In this document: positions 32,120-40,052 of the stretch, in pieces
How positions within the stretch are numbered: the first letter of the stretch is position 1
How the letters are laid out: each line of letters opens with the position of its first letter
The notes under the pieces: generated by a model
Seen by the model: the letters and a program-made list of their open reading frames with translations, nothing else
Database searches by the model: none
What the model was told of the DNA's origin: nothing
Program-made: the position numbers and the translations under genes
Source: Micavibrio_B sp964399985
GTDB lineage: Bacteria; Pseudomonadota; Alphaproteobacteria; Micavibrionales; Micavibrionaceae
Assembly: GCA_964399985.1 (NCBI GenBank)
Contig: CAYNRY010000003.1
Location: forward strand, 124,001 to 188,000
Length of the DNA stretch: 64,000 bases
Direction of reading: 5' to 3'

Positions 32120-34015
32120 ATGAGACAAAGACTGATCAAAACGACATTCACCGCGGGTGAATTGTCGAGCGACCTGTTGGGGCGCGGGGATATACGGTCC
32201 TACGACAACGGGGCGGGAAAACTACGCAACGTGTTTATCCATCCGACCGGCGGGGTAACGCGGCGCTCAGGGCTTCGCTATATCGACAATGCTGCAGGTG
32301 ACGGACGGTTGATCTCTTTCGAGTTCAATACCGACCAGACATATTTGATCGTGTTGACCGATTTGCGCATGGATATTTATGTGGATGGGGCATTGGTGAC
32401 GACGATCGTTACTCCATGGTCCGAGAGCCAGGTGAAGCAGGTGGTATGGACGCAGAGCGCCGATACGTTGCTGGTGACCCATCCCGATTTACCGCCGAAA
32501 AAACTGACGCGCGGCGCTTTTGGCGCGTGGAATTTAAGCGACTGGATTTTTTATACCAAGGACAACATCGTCTATCAGCCTTATTATAAATTTGCTGATG
32601 TTGCGGTGACATTGACGCCTTCTGCCACAAGCGGCACGATTACTTTGACTTCCAGTGAAGCCGTGTTCGATGCGGATCATGTCAATACAAGGCTGCGCGT
32701 CACGGGCAAGGAAGTTTTGATTACGATTGTCAATTCGCCGACCGTGGTGACGGTCGAGGTCATACAGGTTTTGCCAAATACAAGCCCGACGATTGATTGG
32801 GAAGAGCAGAGCTTTTCTCCTATACGCGGTTTTCCGGTATCGGTGGCGTTTCATCAGGACAGGCTGGTCCTTGGCGGCTCCCGGGATTTGCCGAACCGTT
32901 TGTGGTTTTCCTGTTCGGGTGACTTATTCAATTTCGATCTGGGGGCGGGTGAAGACGACCGCGCCATCGAGTTCGGTATTTTATCCGATCAGGTCAATGC
33001 CATTCGCGGCGTGTTCTCGGGGCGGCATTTGCAAGTCTTCACAAGCGGCGCTGAATGGATGGCGACCGGCGATCCGCTGACCCCCACCAATGTCCAGATC
33101 AAGCGGCAGACGCGGGTCGGGTCTTACGTCACGCGCTATATCCCGCCGGTCGATGTCGACGGTGCGACCTTATTTGCCGCGCGCAACGGGCAGGAAATTC
33201 GCCAGTTTATCTATACGGATCTGGAGGACGCTTATAGCGCGACCGATGTTTCGCTTTTGTCCAAGCATATTATCGAGACGCCGGCGGATCAGGATTTCGA
33301 CCAGAAACGCAGGCTCTTATTCGTCGTGCGCGAAGATGGAAAATTCGCCACTCTGACCATGTATCGCGCCGAAGCCGTATCGGCATGGACGCTGCATGAA
33401 ACCTCGGGTGCCGTGAAATCGGTCACCGTCGCGGGCGATACGGTTTATGTTCTGGTCGAGCGCGGCGGCAATTTTACCGTAGAGCAGATCGATGACGGTT
33501 TGTTTCTCGATTGCGCTTTGGCGGGGCAGGCCGAGGAGCCGACCGATACATGGTCGGGGCTGGAGCATTTGGAAGGGCAAAACGTATCGATTGTTGCCGA
33601 TGGGCGCGTGCAGCCTGTACGGGAAGTACAGGACGGGCAGATTATTCTCGATGAAGCGGCAAGCGAGGTGCAGATCGGTTTGCCCTATACGCATATTATC
33701 GAACCGCTTCCGGTCAGTAATGTTTTAACGCCGGGGCAGATGCGCGCGGTGAGATTAATTGAAGCGGCGTTCCGTCTTAAAAACACCTCGGCCTTAAAGC
33801 TCGATGTCGGGCGGGGATTGAAAGATATCCCTTTAAGGCAGTTTAACGAAGATGAAATTCTGGATGCGCCGATGCCGCTGGTGTCCGGCGATATCAAGGT
33901 GCGTGCCTTTGGCTGGGAACGCGACCAGACGAAACCGCTCTGGAGGATCGAGCAGGATTTGCCGCTGCCGTTTTCGCTATTAGCCGTCAACATGGAAATC
34001 GCGACGAACGATTAG
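32120..34015 (+). CDS. Tail tubular protein B-like nozzle protein (T7 gp12 position)
   Basis: This large beta-rich protein of 631 residues begins 'RLIKTTFTAGELSSDLLGRGDIRSYDNGAGKLRNVFIHPTGGVTRRSG', the hallmark opening of a family found in podovirus-like clusters of alpha- and gammaproteobacteria. 'FHQDRLVLGGSRDLPNRLWFSCSGD' is another conserved block. By position after the gp11-like gene it should form the tail nozzle. The functional equivalence to T7 gp12 is inferred from order and size. Confidence 0.75.
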   Translation: MRQRLIKTTFTAGELSSDLLGRGDIRSYDNGAGKLRNVFIHPTGGVTRRSGLRYIDNAAGDGRLISFEFNTDQTYLIVLTDLRMDIYVDGALVTTIVTPWSESQVKQVVWTQSADTLLVTHPDLPPKKLTRGAFGAWNLSDWIFYTKDNIVYQPYYKFADVAVTLTPSATSGTITLTSSEAVFDADHVNTRLRVTGKEVLITIVNSPTVVTVEVIQVLPNTSPTIDWEEQSFSPIRGFPVSVAFHQDRLVLGGSRDLPNRLWFSCSGDLFNFDLGAGEDDRAIEFGILSDQVNAIRGVFSGRHLQVFTSGAEWMATGDPLTPTNVQIKRQTRVGSYVTRYIPPVDVDGATLFAARNGQEIRQFIYTDLEDAYSATDVSLLSKHIIETPADQDFDQKRRLLFVVREDGKFATLTMYRAEAVSAWTLHETSGAVKSVTVAGDTVYVLVERGGNFTVEQIDDGLFLDCALAGQAEEPTDTWSGLEHLEGQNVSIVADGRVQPVREVQDGQIILDEAASEVQIGLPYTHIIEPLPVSNVLTPGQMRAVRLIEAAFRLKNTSALKLDVGRGLKDIPLRQFNEDEILDAPMPLVSGDIKVRAFGWERDQTKPLWRIEQDLPLPFSLLAVNMEIATND

Positions 34016-34078
34016 GTATGCGGTAGGCAGTAAATAATAGGCGGAAGTATCTGCCTACTGCTTACCGCTTACTTTTTA
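34016..34078. repeat. GTAGGCAG palindromic element, copy 2
   Basis: GTAGGCAG (34023-34030) is matched by CTGCCTAC (34051-34058), and the element ends ACCGCTTACTTTTT like copy 1. It starts directly after the nozzle gene stop codon. A third, degenerate piece (AGTAAGCAGTAAA...) follows the spike gene at 36609-36635. Confidence 0.7.
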
Positions 34079-34102
34079 CATTCAAATGAAAGGAAAATAA
34101 AA

Positions 34103-34579
34103 ATGGGAAGTCTAACATCGGCGCTGGCGCCGATTATTCAGATCGGGTCGGCTTTGGGAAGCGTGGCCAATGCGGCGGCGCCCTTTTACCAGGACTCGGT
34201 TGACCGTAAGAACCAGAAGGCAAGCAACGAGCTGAGTCTTAAACAGGCACAAGCCACGGCGGCGTTGCAAAAAGAGCAAAACCGCGTTGCGGCCTTACAG
34301 CAGGAACAAGACCGCAAGAAGGCGCTACGAAACGCAGTGGCCCGGCAGAGGGCGCAATTCGGTGGTTCCGGTATCGGTTCAAGTGAAGGATCTTCGGAAG
34401 CGGTTCTTTTGGGTTTATTCAATGAATCCGACGAACAAAGAGCGTTGCGCGAACAGATGAATAATCTACGGAGTAACGCGCTCGATCTGACTCCTGCGCA
34501 GATTCAACAGCGCAATTTATTGCAGCAAACGCAGTCTAGAGAGCAAGACACGATCAACCGGATTACGGATTTCTTCTAA
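34103..34579 (+). CDS. Internal virion protein-like (T7 gp14 position)
   Basis: This 158-residue protein has a mildly hydrophobic N-terminal segment ('APIIQIGSALGSVANAAAPF') followed by a long Gln/Ala/Lys-rich coiled coil and a Gly/Ser hinge ('FGGSGIGSSEGSS'). This layout fits small internal core or ejection proteins of podoviruses. The much larger gp15- and gp16-like ejection proteins are missing. Confidence 0.65.
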   Translation: MGSLTSALAPIIQIGSALGSVANAAAPFYQDSVDRKNQKASNELSLKQAQATAALQKEQNRVAALQQEQDRKKALRNAVARQRAQFGGSGIGSSEGSSEAVLLGLFNESDEQRALREQMNNLRSNALDLTPAQIQQRNLLQQTQSREQDTINRITDFF

Positions 34580-34589
34580 AGGATTTATC

Positions 34590-36611
34590 ATGACAGAGCA
34601 TATCAAAATGCCCGATGTGGCACCGCTTTTGCGCGCGCTGGCCAATGGCATGCAAACAGAATTTGAATTCCCGTTTCCGGTTTTCGCCAGTGAAGACGTG
34701 GTCGTGTACCTGAACGGGGCACGGCAGGTTTCGGGGTTTGATATTATTGGTGCAGGCAATACAGGCGGCGGGACGGTCGTGTTCGATAGCGCTCCGGCCA
34801 ACGGAATGATCGTCACCATCGAGCGGCGCATGGCGTTCGAACGTCTGACCGATTTTATCGAAGGCGGCGATTTTTCGGCGCAAAGCATCAATACCGAGCT
34901 TGATTATCTCGTCGCGGGACTTCAGCAAGTAAGCCGCGATCAATCCGGCATGCTGAAATATTCCGAAGGAGAAAATCCGTCGAGCACGGTTTTGCCGGAG
35001 AGAGCGATAAGAGCGAATAAAGCGCTCGGTTTTGACGGCAATGGCGATCCGGTGGCGGTGAGCCTCGAGGGATCGATGGCCGCGCCGGATTTTACGGCCA
35101 GCGGTTTTGGGGCGGTGACGCGAAGCAGTCATGACAAATTTTCCGACATGGTATCGGTGAAGGATTTCGGCGCGGTCGGGGACGGATTGACCGACGACAC
35201 GCTGAGCTTTCAAAAAGCGCTCGCCAGTCACAATGCGGTTTTCGTGCCGCAAGGTGAATATATTATCAATTCGACGATTGAAATCAGAGAAGGTCAGACT
35301 TTAAGCGGGGCGGGCGATTGCGCGGTTTTAAAAACGTCATCGGATATCGTCCTGATCGAAATGACACAAAGCTATGCAACGCTCAAAAATCTGAAACTCT
35401 TCGGCGGCGATGTGGGATTGAAACTCTATGGCGAGACAAGCCCGTGCGTGAATAATTCGATAACCGATCTAACGATCTGGCAGGCGCGGACGGGGATTAT
35501 GCTCGATGGATATACTTCGCCGGACAATCCCTGTTACTGGAATAATTTCGACCGCGTTTTGGTGGCCCAGCCTTTTGTCAACGGGATTCACTTGATTAAA
35601 ACCGGCGGCGGCGATACGCCCAACGCCAATCGTTTCCACCAATGCCGCGTTTATTCGCTGGGCGCGGCGACATCGGGGCATGGATTATATGTAGAGCACG
35701 GACAGTTCAATAATTCCTTTATCGATTTCGAAGCGAATATGTCGAACACCGTTCAGGCCTGCGTCAGATGCGGCGCGCAGTCGAATAAAACCCTGTTCGT
35801 TAATTTATATACGGAGTCTAGCAATAGCGTGCCCAATGTAAAATTGGATGCAGGCTCCATCGAAACCGCGATTTATAATCTGCTCTCCATGTCGGACGGC
35901 GCGGCGATATGGGATTTTTCCGGTGGGCAATATACGGCGTATAATGCCGGCTTTCCGTATAAGAACAGGTTGCAAAAGACGACTGTCACGGATTTGAACG
36001 CAACTCTTTTGCGCTATGACACGCGGTACACGGATACGAGTGGCACACACGATATCGTCGCCGACCGTTCGATCCAGTTGATCTCGAGTTATGGCGGGCC
36101 GGTTACGGCGCGGCTTCCCAATGCGGAAGACGCAACCGGCGCGATGATTACGATCAAGAAGATAGATTCATCGAAGAACGTGATTACCATTGTCGAGGAT
36201 GGCGGCGACGGACCGGACCGGACGAATTTCTATCTGGGGTCGGCAAATGATTACGTCATGATGATGTCGAACGGGGCGGAGTGGTTTGTGATTTCTTCCA
36301 ATCGCAGCCCGGGAAATACGCGCTATTTCGATGGATCGGGCATCTACGATATCGATATGGCGGTCGATGTTTATCTGTTGTCGAGTTTCGGCGGTGCGCT
36401 GAATGCAAGATTGCCGCCTGCCGATGCACCGGAAGCGGTGGGGAGGGTGGTGACGATCAAGAAAACCGATGTCTCGGCAAATTCGATCACGATTTCCGAA
36501 GCCGGCGGGTCGGGGCCGGATGGATATAGCCAGATTTTATCGGCTCAATACAAAGCGATTACCGTCGTCTCCGATGGCGGGCATTGGCATATCGTAAACA
36601 GATTTCAGTAA
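34590..36611 (+). CDS. Tail spike/fibre with pectate-lyase-like beta-helix
   Basis: The N-terminal 130 residues (beginning 'MPDVAPLLRALANGMQTEFEF', then 'DVVVYLNGARQV') resemble phage fibre attachment domains. Residues about 190-480 open with 'VKDFGAVGDGLTDDTLSFQKALAS', the signature of the pectate_lyase_3 right-handed beta-helix used by tail spikes that cleave or bind surface polysaccharide. Two C-terminal 'TIKK' beta repeats (about 490-570 and 580-670) look like duplicated trimerisation or binding modules. The total is 673 residues. Confidence 0.85.
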   Translation: MTEHIKMPDVAPLLRALANGMQTEFEFPFPVFASEDVVVYLNGARQVSGFDIIGAGNTGGGTVVFDSAPANGMIVTIERRMAFERLTDFIEGGDFSAQSINTELDYLVAGLQQVSRDQSGMLKYSEGENPSSTVLPERAIRANKALGFDGNGDPVAVSLEGSMAAPDFTASGFGAVTRSSHDKFSDMVSVKDFGAVGDGLTDDTLSFQKALASHNAVFVPQGEYIINSTIEIREGQTLSGAGDCAVLKTSSDIVLIEMTQSYATLKNLKLFGGDVGLKLYGETSPCVNNSITDLTIWQARTGIMLDGYTSPDNPCYWNNFDRVLVAQPFVNGIHLIKTGGGDTPNANRFHQCRVYSLGAATSGHGLYVEHGQFNNSFIDFEANMSNTVQACVRCGAQSNKTLFVNLYTESSNSVPNVKLDAGSIETAIYNLLSMSDGAAIWDFSGGQYTAYNAGFPYKNRLQKTTVTDLNATLLRYDTRYTDTSGTHDIVADRSIQLISSYGGPVTARLPNAEDATGAMITIKKIDSSKNVITIVEDGGDGPDRTNFYLGSANDYVMMMSNGAEWFVISSNRSPGNTRYFDGSGIYDIDMAVDVYLLSSFGGALNARLPPADAPEAVGRVVTIKKTDVSANSITISEAGGSGPDGYSQILSAQYKAITVVSDGGHWHIVNRFQ

Positions 36612-36630
36612 GCAGTAAAAAATAGCAGTT

Positions 36631-36665
36631 AAGAGAAGGGGTGCTTCACTCCGTCTCTTCATTTT
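36631..36665 (+). terminator. Rho-independent terminator after the tail spike gene
   Basis: AAGAGA (36631-36636) pairs with TCTCTT (36654-36659), and after one mismatch GGGGTG pairs with CACTCC around a 3-base loop. CATTTTTAA follows. It separates the spike gene from the terminase genes. Confidence 0.65.
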
Positions 36666-36678
36666 TAAAAGAGGTTTC

Positions 36679-36978
36679 ATGACGATCACTACAGAAATAC
36701 GGCAAAAATTTAATGAGTTCATTTCGCGAGGGGTAAAGGTAACCAATAGTTTTTTCGAAGCATATACGGAAAAAGGTTTATTGGATGAGAAAAAGAAGGA
36801 GCGCATCGAAGATCAAAAAGCATTGAAGATAGCGATTTCAAATATCGAAGATCTGCTCAATCTCGCTGAAAAAATAAATGTCCCTGATGCGAAAGATAAG
36901 GAGGACGAGCTTGCCCTGCTTTTAGAGCGGGCGAATGAAGAACTGGGAAAATATGATGAAAGGACAGGCAATGAATGA
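36679..36978 (+). CDS. Probable small terminase subunit (T7 gp18 position)
   Basis: This 99-residue, highly charged, helical protein directly precedes the large terminase with a 4-base overlap. Size and place match T7 gp18 (about 90 residues). No sequence motif confirms the call. The long helix over residues 45-95 could form the oligomeric DNA-recognition ring. AGAGG precedes the ATG. Confidence 0.55.
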   Translation: MTITTEIRQKFNEFISRGVKVTNSFFEAYTEKGLLDEKKKERIEDQKALKIAISNIEDLLNLAEKINVPDAKDKEDELALLLERANEELGKYDERTGNE

Positions 36979-38441
36979 ACGATATGACTTTCCGCCAGTT
37001 TCTGGTCATGTGGAACCAACAGCAGCGGCAATCCACGCCGGATATTCACTTAGAGCTTGTTTCATGGCTCGAGCAAAGATGGAAAAACGGCGACAAGAAA
37101 GTCCTGATCATGGCGTTTCGCGGCTTCGGGAAATCGACCATTCTCGGCGTTTTTTGCACATGGATTTTATGGCGCAATCCGGATTTGCGTATCCTTATAC
37201 TGGCGGCAGACCTGGCTTTGGCGCGCAAAATGGTGCGGCAGGTCAAGCGCATTATCGAGAAACATCCCATGACGACAGGTTTAAAACCTGATCGCGCCGA
37301 TCAATGGGGGGCGGAATGTTTTACTATCATACGGCAGGCCGAGCTGCGCGATCCTTCAATGCTGGCCAAAGGTATCGACACCAATTTAACCGGCACGCGG
37401 GCGGATGTCATTATTTGTGACGATGTCGAGGTGCCGAGAACCAGTAACACAGCCTATAAAAGAGCGGAACTGCGCGAGCGGCTAAACGAGCTCGATTATA
37501 TCCTGACGCCGGACGGGTCACTGGTCTATATAGGCACGCCGCATCATTACAATACCATCTATGCAGAGGAAAAACGGAAAGGCGAGGAGAGCGTTTTCCT
37601 GGACGGATATGCGCGCAATGTCGTTCCGGTATTTGATAAAGAAGGTAACAGCGTCTGGCCGGAGCGCTTCACACCTGAAAAAATCGAAGGCATTTTAACG
37701 AAAACCGGACCGTCGAATTTTTCAAGTCAGATGCTGTGCCATCCTGTCAATTCGGCAGATGGAAAATTCAATCCCGAGCATTTGACGATCTATCATGACG
37801 AGATTGAATATTCGGAAAGTGCGCAAAAACCTGTCCTGACCATCGGCGGCGTCAAAATGATAAGCGGCGCGGCATGGTGGGACCCGGCATTCGGCAATGA
37901 AAAAGGTGATCGCAGCGTCGTTGCCATTGTTTTCAAAGGCGAGAACGAACAGCATTATATTCATCGCATCAAGCAGATATTCATCAAGAAAGATTCTACC
38001 CAATCTGAAATGGACCAGCAATGCGAGCAGGTGGCCAGAATGCTGGAAGAATGTTTCGTGCCCAATATCACCATCGAAAAAAATGGCATTGGAGCGTTTT
38101 TACCCGGACATTTGCGCCGGTATCTACAAGACCGGAAAATCCCCTGCTTTGTGCATGAAGTGCATAATAAGAAAGCAAAAAATATCCGTATTGCGGAAGC
38201 TTTCGAAGCGGCACTGGCGGCAAATAATATAAATGCGCATCGCAAAGCGGCGGCGAACTCACTTATCCGGCAGCTCGAAGACTGGAATGCAGAAAAGAAA
38301 AATCAAGAAGACGATGTTCTGGATGCGGTCGCCGGCGCGATGAGCTTGCAGGAAGTGAAATTCGGTTTGAACAATTTCATCGGGCGGCAGAATTGGCAGA
38401 AAAGCGGCGAGATGAGCGTCGCGAAAACCATACTCGATTAA
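36975..38441 (+). CDS. Terminase large subunit (T7-like DNA packaging ATPase)
   Basis: This 488-residue motor has Walker A 'RGFGKST' (residues 49-55), Walker B 'VIICDD' (145-150) and a coupling motif in 'DGSLVYIGTPHHYNT'. The C-terminal nuclease domain shows 'AAWWDPAFGNEKGDRSVV' (first acidic residue) and 'DDVLDAVAGAM' (late acidic pair). It is complete. Its position after the tail genes follows T7 order, whereas many temperate phages encode it first. Confidence 0.93.
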   Translation: MNDMTFRQFLVMWNQQQRQSTPDIHLELVSWLEQRWKNGDKKVLIMAFRGFGKSTILGVFCTWILWRNPDLRILILAADLALARKMVRQVKRIIEKHPMTTGLKPDRADQWGAECFTIIRQAELRDPSMLAKGIDTNLTGTRADVIICDDVEVPRTSNTAYKRAELRERLNELDYILTPDGSLVYIGTPHHYNTIYAEEKRKGEESVFLDGYARNVVPVFDKEGNSVWPERFTPEKIEGILTKTGPSNFSSQMLCHPVNSADGKFNPEHLTIYHDEIEYSESAQKPVLTIGGVKMISGAAWWDPAFGNEKGDRSVVAIVFKGENEQHYIHRIKQIFIKKDSTQSEMDQQCEQVARMLEECFVPNITIEKNGIGAFLPGHLRRYLQDRKIPCFVHEVHNKKAKNIRIAEAFEAALAANNINAHRKAAANSLIRQLEDWNAEKKNQEDDVLDAVAGAMSLQEVKFGLNNFIGRQNWQKSGEMSVAKTILD

Positions 38442-38452
38442 ATCAAAGGGAG

Positions 38453-38476
38453 ATCCCTGCTTTCGCAGGGATGACA
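38453..38476 (+). repeat. Short palindromic repeat before the 80-residue membrane protein gene
   Basis: ATCCCTGC TTTC GCAGGGAT GACA has the same unit as at 22361. It lies between AAAGGGAG (38446-38453) and the start codon at 38484. Confidence 0.8.
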
Positions 38477-38483
38477 ATTACAC

Positions 38484-38726
38484 ATGAACGAAAATCTATT
38501 CTGGTGGCTGTCGGCCATCGAGATACCGGTGCTGTCCGGGCTTTTCTGGATGATCTGGAAGGTAAAAAGCGAACTGAGCGATTACAAGATAGAGGTCGCG
38601 AATAATTACGCGCGGTCTTCGGACGTTATGCAGGTGGAGACAAGGTTGACCAGTCACTTACTGCGTATCGAGGCGAAACTTGATGTGACGGCGCTGAAGA
38701 CTGAATCGCTAAAGGCGAAACAGTAA
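38484..38726 (+). CDS. Small membrane protein with coiled-coil tail, lysis cassette
   Basis: One membrane segment lies at residues 5-25 ('FWWLSAIEIPVLSGLFWMIW') of this 80-residue protein, followed by a charged helical tail. It could be a holin accessory or antiholin, given the hydrolase, holin-like and spanin genes downstream. No family recognised. The only purine-rich ribosome binding site lies upstream of a hairpin, about 30 bases from the ATG. Confidence 0.6.
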   Translation: MNENLFWWLSAIEIPVLSGLFWMIWKVKSELSDYKIEVANNYARSSDVMQVETRLTSHLLRIEAKLDVTALKTESLKAKQ

Positions 38727-38750
38727 TTTTAACGATAACAAGAAAGGGAG

Positions 38751-38774
38751 ATTCCTGCTTTCGCAGGAATGACA
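38751..38774 (+). repeat. Short palindromic repeat abutting the endolysin start codon
   Basis: ATTCCTGC TTTC GCAGGAAT GACA differs from the main type in one compensated base pair. Its last base is the A of the ATG at 38774. AAAGGGAG precedes it. Confidence 0.8.
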
Positions 38775-39271
38775 TGACTGTGGAAGAGATCAAAAACAAA
38801 CCGAAATTATTCCCGCTGCCGAATACGGCGGATGAGAAGGCGGCGGCGCTGTATACCGAGCTTGAAATCGATGTATTGGCGCGGACGATTTGGGGAGAGG
38901 CGCGCGGCGAGGGGCTGAGCGGGATGAATGCTGTCGCCTGCGTTATTTTAAACCGCGTCGATGCGGCGCGAAAGCTCGGCGGGTATTGGTGGGGAAATAA
39001 CGTCATGCAAGTCTGCCAGAAGCCGTACCAGTTTTCGTGCTGGAACAAGAATGACGCCAATTACAAAAAGCTGATTTCTGTCGATGATAAAGATATATAT
39101 TTCGCCTCGGCCAAGCGGGTTGCACGGCGGGCGATGCTCGGTTTCCTCAAGGATGAGAGCAAAGGCGCGACGCATTACCATGCAATAAATATTCTTCCCG
39201 ACTGGGCCAAGGATAAAAAACCGTCGGCGATGATCGGGCGGCATGTGTTTTATAAATTAATAGAGGTCTAG
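38774..39271 (+). CDS. Cell wall hydrolase, SleB/CwlJ family (putative endolysin)
   Basis: Residues 28-165 of this 165-residue protein match the Hydrolase_2 (SleB) fold: 'LARTIWGEARGEGLSGMNAVACVILNRV' holds the catalytic Glu of the 'GEARGE' motif, and 'GATHYHA' is the other family block. These enzymes are lytic transglycosylase- or amidase-like murein hydrolases. There is no signal peptide, so export would depend on the neighbouring holin-like protein. It lies 2 bases before that gene. Confidence 0.9.
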   Translation: MTVEEIKNKPKLFPLPNTADEKAAALYTELEIDVLARTIWGEARGEGLSGMNAVACVILNRVDAARKLGGYWWGNNVMQVCQKPYQFSCWNKNDANYKKLISVDDKDIYFASAKRVARRAMLGFLKDESKGATHYHAINILPDWAKDKKPSAMIGRHVFYKLIEV

Positions 39272-39273
39272 GC

Positions 39274-39525
39274 ATGAAAGAGAAAATAGAAACGTTTTCA
39301 AAGCTGATGCGGCCTGTCTTCGGCTATGTCGTCGCGTTTTCGTGGGGGGCGCAGATGTTATCCGTGGCTTTTGTCATACTGTTCAAAACCAACGAAGCGG
39401 CAGGCGTCATCAACGCCATGGAAAGTTTAAGCACGACATGGGCGGTCGGGTTGTCGGTTCTGGGAATTTATGTGTACCGGAAAGATTTTCTAAGGAAAGG
39501 AAAACAGGATGATATGGATCGGTAA
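39274..39525 (+). CDS. Holin-like membrane protein (resembles the 3TM gene-transfer-agent holin family)
   Basis: This 83-residue protein has 'MRPVFGYVVAFSWGAQMLSVAFVIL' and 'ESLSTTWAVGLSVLGIYVY', two clear membrane segments with the R-P-x-F-G-Y opening. I associate this opening with the GTA_holin_3TM family. The family call is from memory. It overlaps the spanin gene by 17 bases. Confidence 0.7.
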   Translation: MKEKIETFSKLMRPVFGYVVAFSWGAQMLSVAFVILFKTNEAAGVINAMESLSTTWAVGLSVLGIYVYRKDFLRKGKQDDMDR

Positions 39526-39871
39526 AATTTTATCACTTCTCAAATACTGGAAGTTGGGCGGCGTCATTATCTTGATCGCCGCTTTTTTATTGTCAGTGCA
39601 TTTGGCGAAAAGCCGGGGCGAGAAACTGGCGCAGGCGACGCAACTATTAGAAGCGGAGCGGCAGACATTTAAAAACCAGCTCAGGCAAATTGAAAAGGCA
39701 CGGCAAGATGAAAAAGAAAGAAACGAGTTCCGAAAATCGCAGAATAAAAAACTTAAGCTGGCGCAAAGCGAGATCCCCGCTTTCGCGGGGAAAGCAGATA
39801 GCGATATCGATCATTTGCGCGATGTGTATGAGCAGTTGCGCCAGCGCCAGGGAAATGCCATTGCCCGATAG
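39509..39871 (+). CDS. Inner-membrane spanin (Rz-like)
   Basis: This 120-residue protein has one N-terminal membrane helix (residues 15-33) followed by a long Gln/Glu/Arg-rich coiled coil, the usual i-spanin build. It would link inner and outer membranes with the o-spanin encoded in the overlapping frame. Residues 87-95 (SEIPAFAGK) are encoded by an inserted short palindromic repeat that keeps the frame. Confidence 0.72.
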   Translation: MIWIGKILSLLKYWKLGGVIILIAAFLLSVHLAKSRGEKLAQATQLLEAERQTFKNQLRQIEKARQDEKERNEFRKSQNKKLKLAQSEIPAFAGKADSDIDHLRDVYEQLRQRQGNAIAR

Positions 39872-39998
39872 TTTTTACGATTGTCCAATTCCGGACGATT
39901 ATCCAGCAAACCCGAGCCTGGCCGATTTAATATATGCGCTGAACGATACCTATCTGGCCTGGGAAGCATGCCATGCCAGCTTTCAGGGACGAATATAA
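39690..39998 (+). CDS. Outer-membrane spanin (Rz1-like lipoprotein), overlapping the i-spanin in another frame
   Basis: A second reading frame starts inside the i-spanin gene and runs 127 bases past its end. It has a basic start, a hydrophobic stretch 'IAISIICAM' and a lipobox-like 'MSSC', then 'DCPIPDDYPANPSLADLIYALNDTYLAWEACHASF'. Short lipoproteins with C-terminal paired cysteines and an 'L......A...C' helix are typical of Rz1-like proteins. The long basic region before the hydrophobic core is unusual. A shorter start is possible. Confidence 0.55.
   Translation: MKRHGKMKKKETSSENRRIKNLSWRKARSPLSRGKQIAISIICAMCMSSCASAREMPLPDSFYDCPIPDDYPANPSLADLIYALNDTYLAWEACHASFQGRI
39773..39790 (+). repeat. 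Short palindromic repeat inside the spanin genes
   Basis: ATCCCCGC TTTC GCGGGG is the repeat core without the GACA tail. It lies within coding sequence and is read in both spanin frames (EIPAFAG in one, RSPLSRG in the other). Confidence 0.75.
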
Positions 39999-40052
39999 GC
40001 GCCGTACTCATTAATTCTTGACGGCGGGCGTAATACTTGCCATAAGAATTTT

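Noticed and set aside
34563..35252. 229-codon open frame opposite the tail spike gene
   Set aside because: It is antisense to the spike N-terminal domain and beta-helix opening, with composition typical of a shadow frame.
38393..38605. 70-codon plus-strand frame containing REIPAFAGMT
   Set aside because: The peptide is the translation of the short palindromic repeat. The frame starts inside the terminase gene and overlaps the better-supported 38484 gene.
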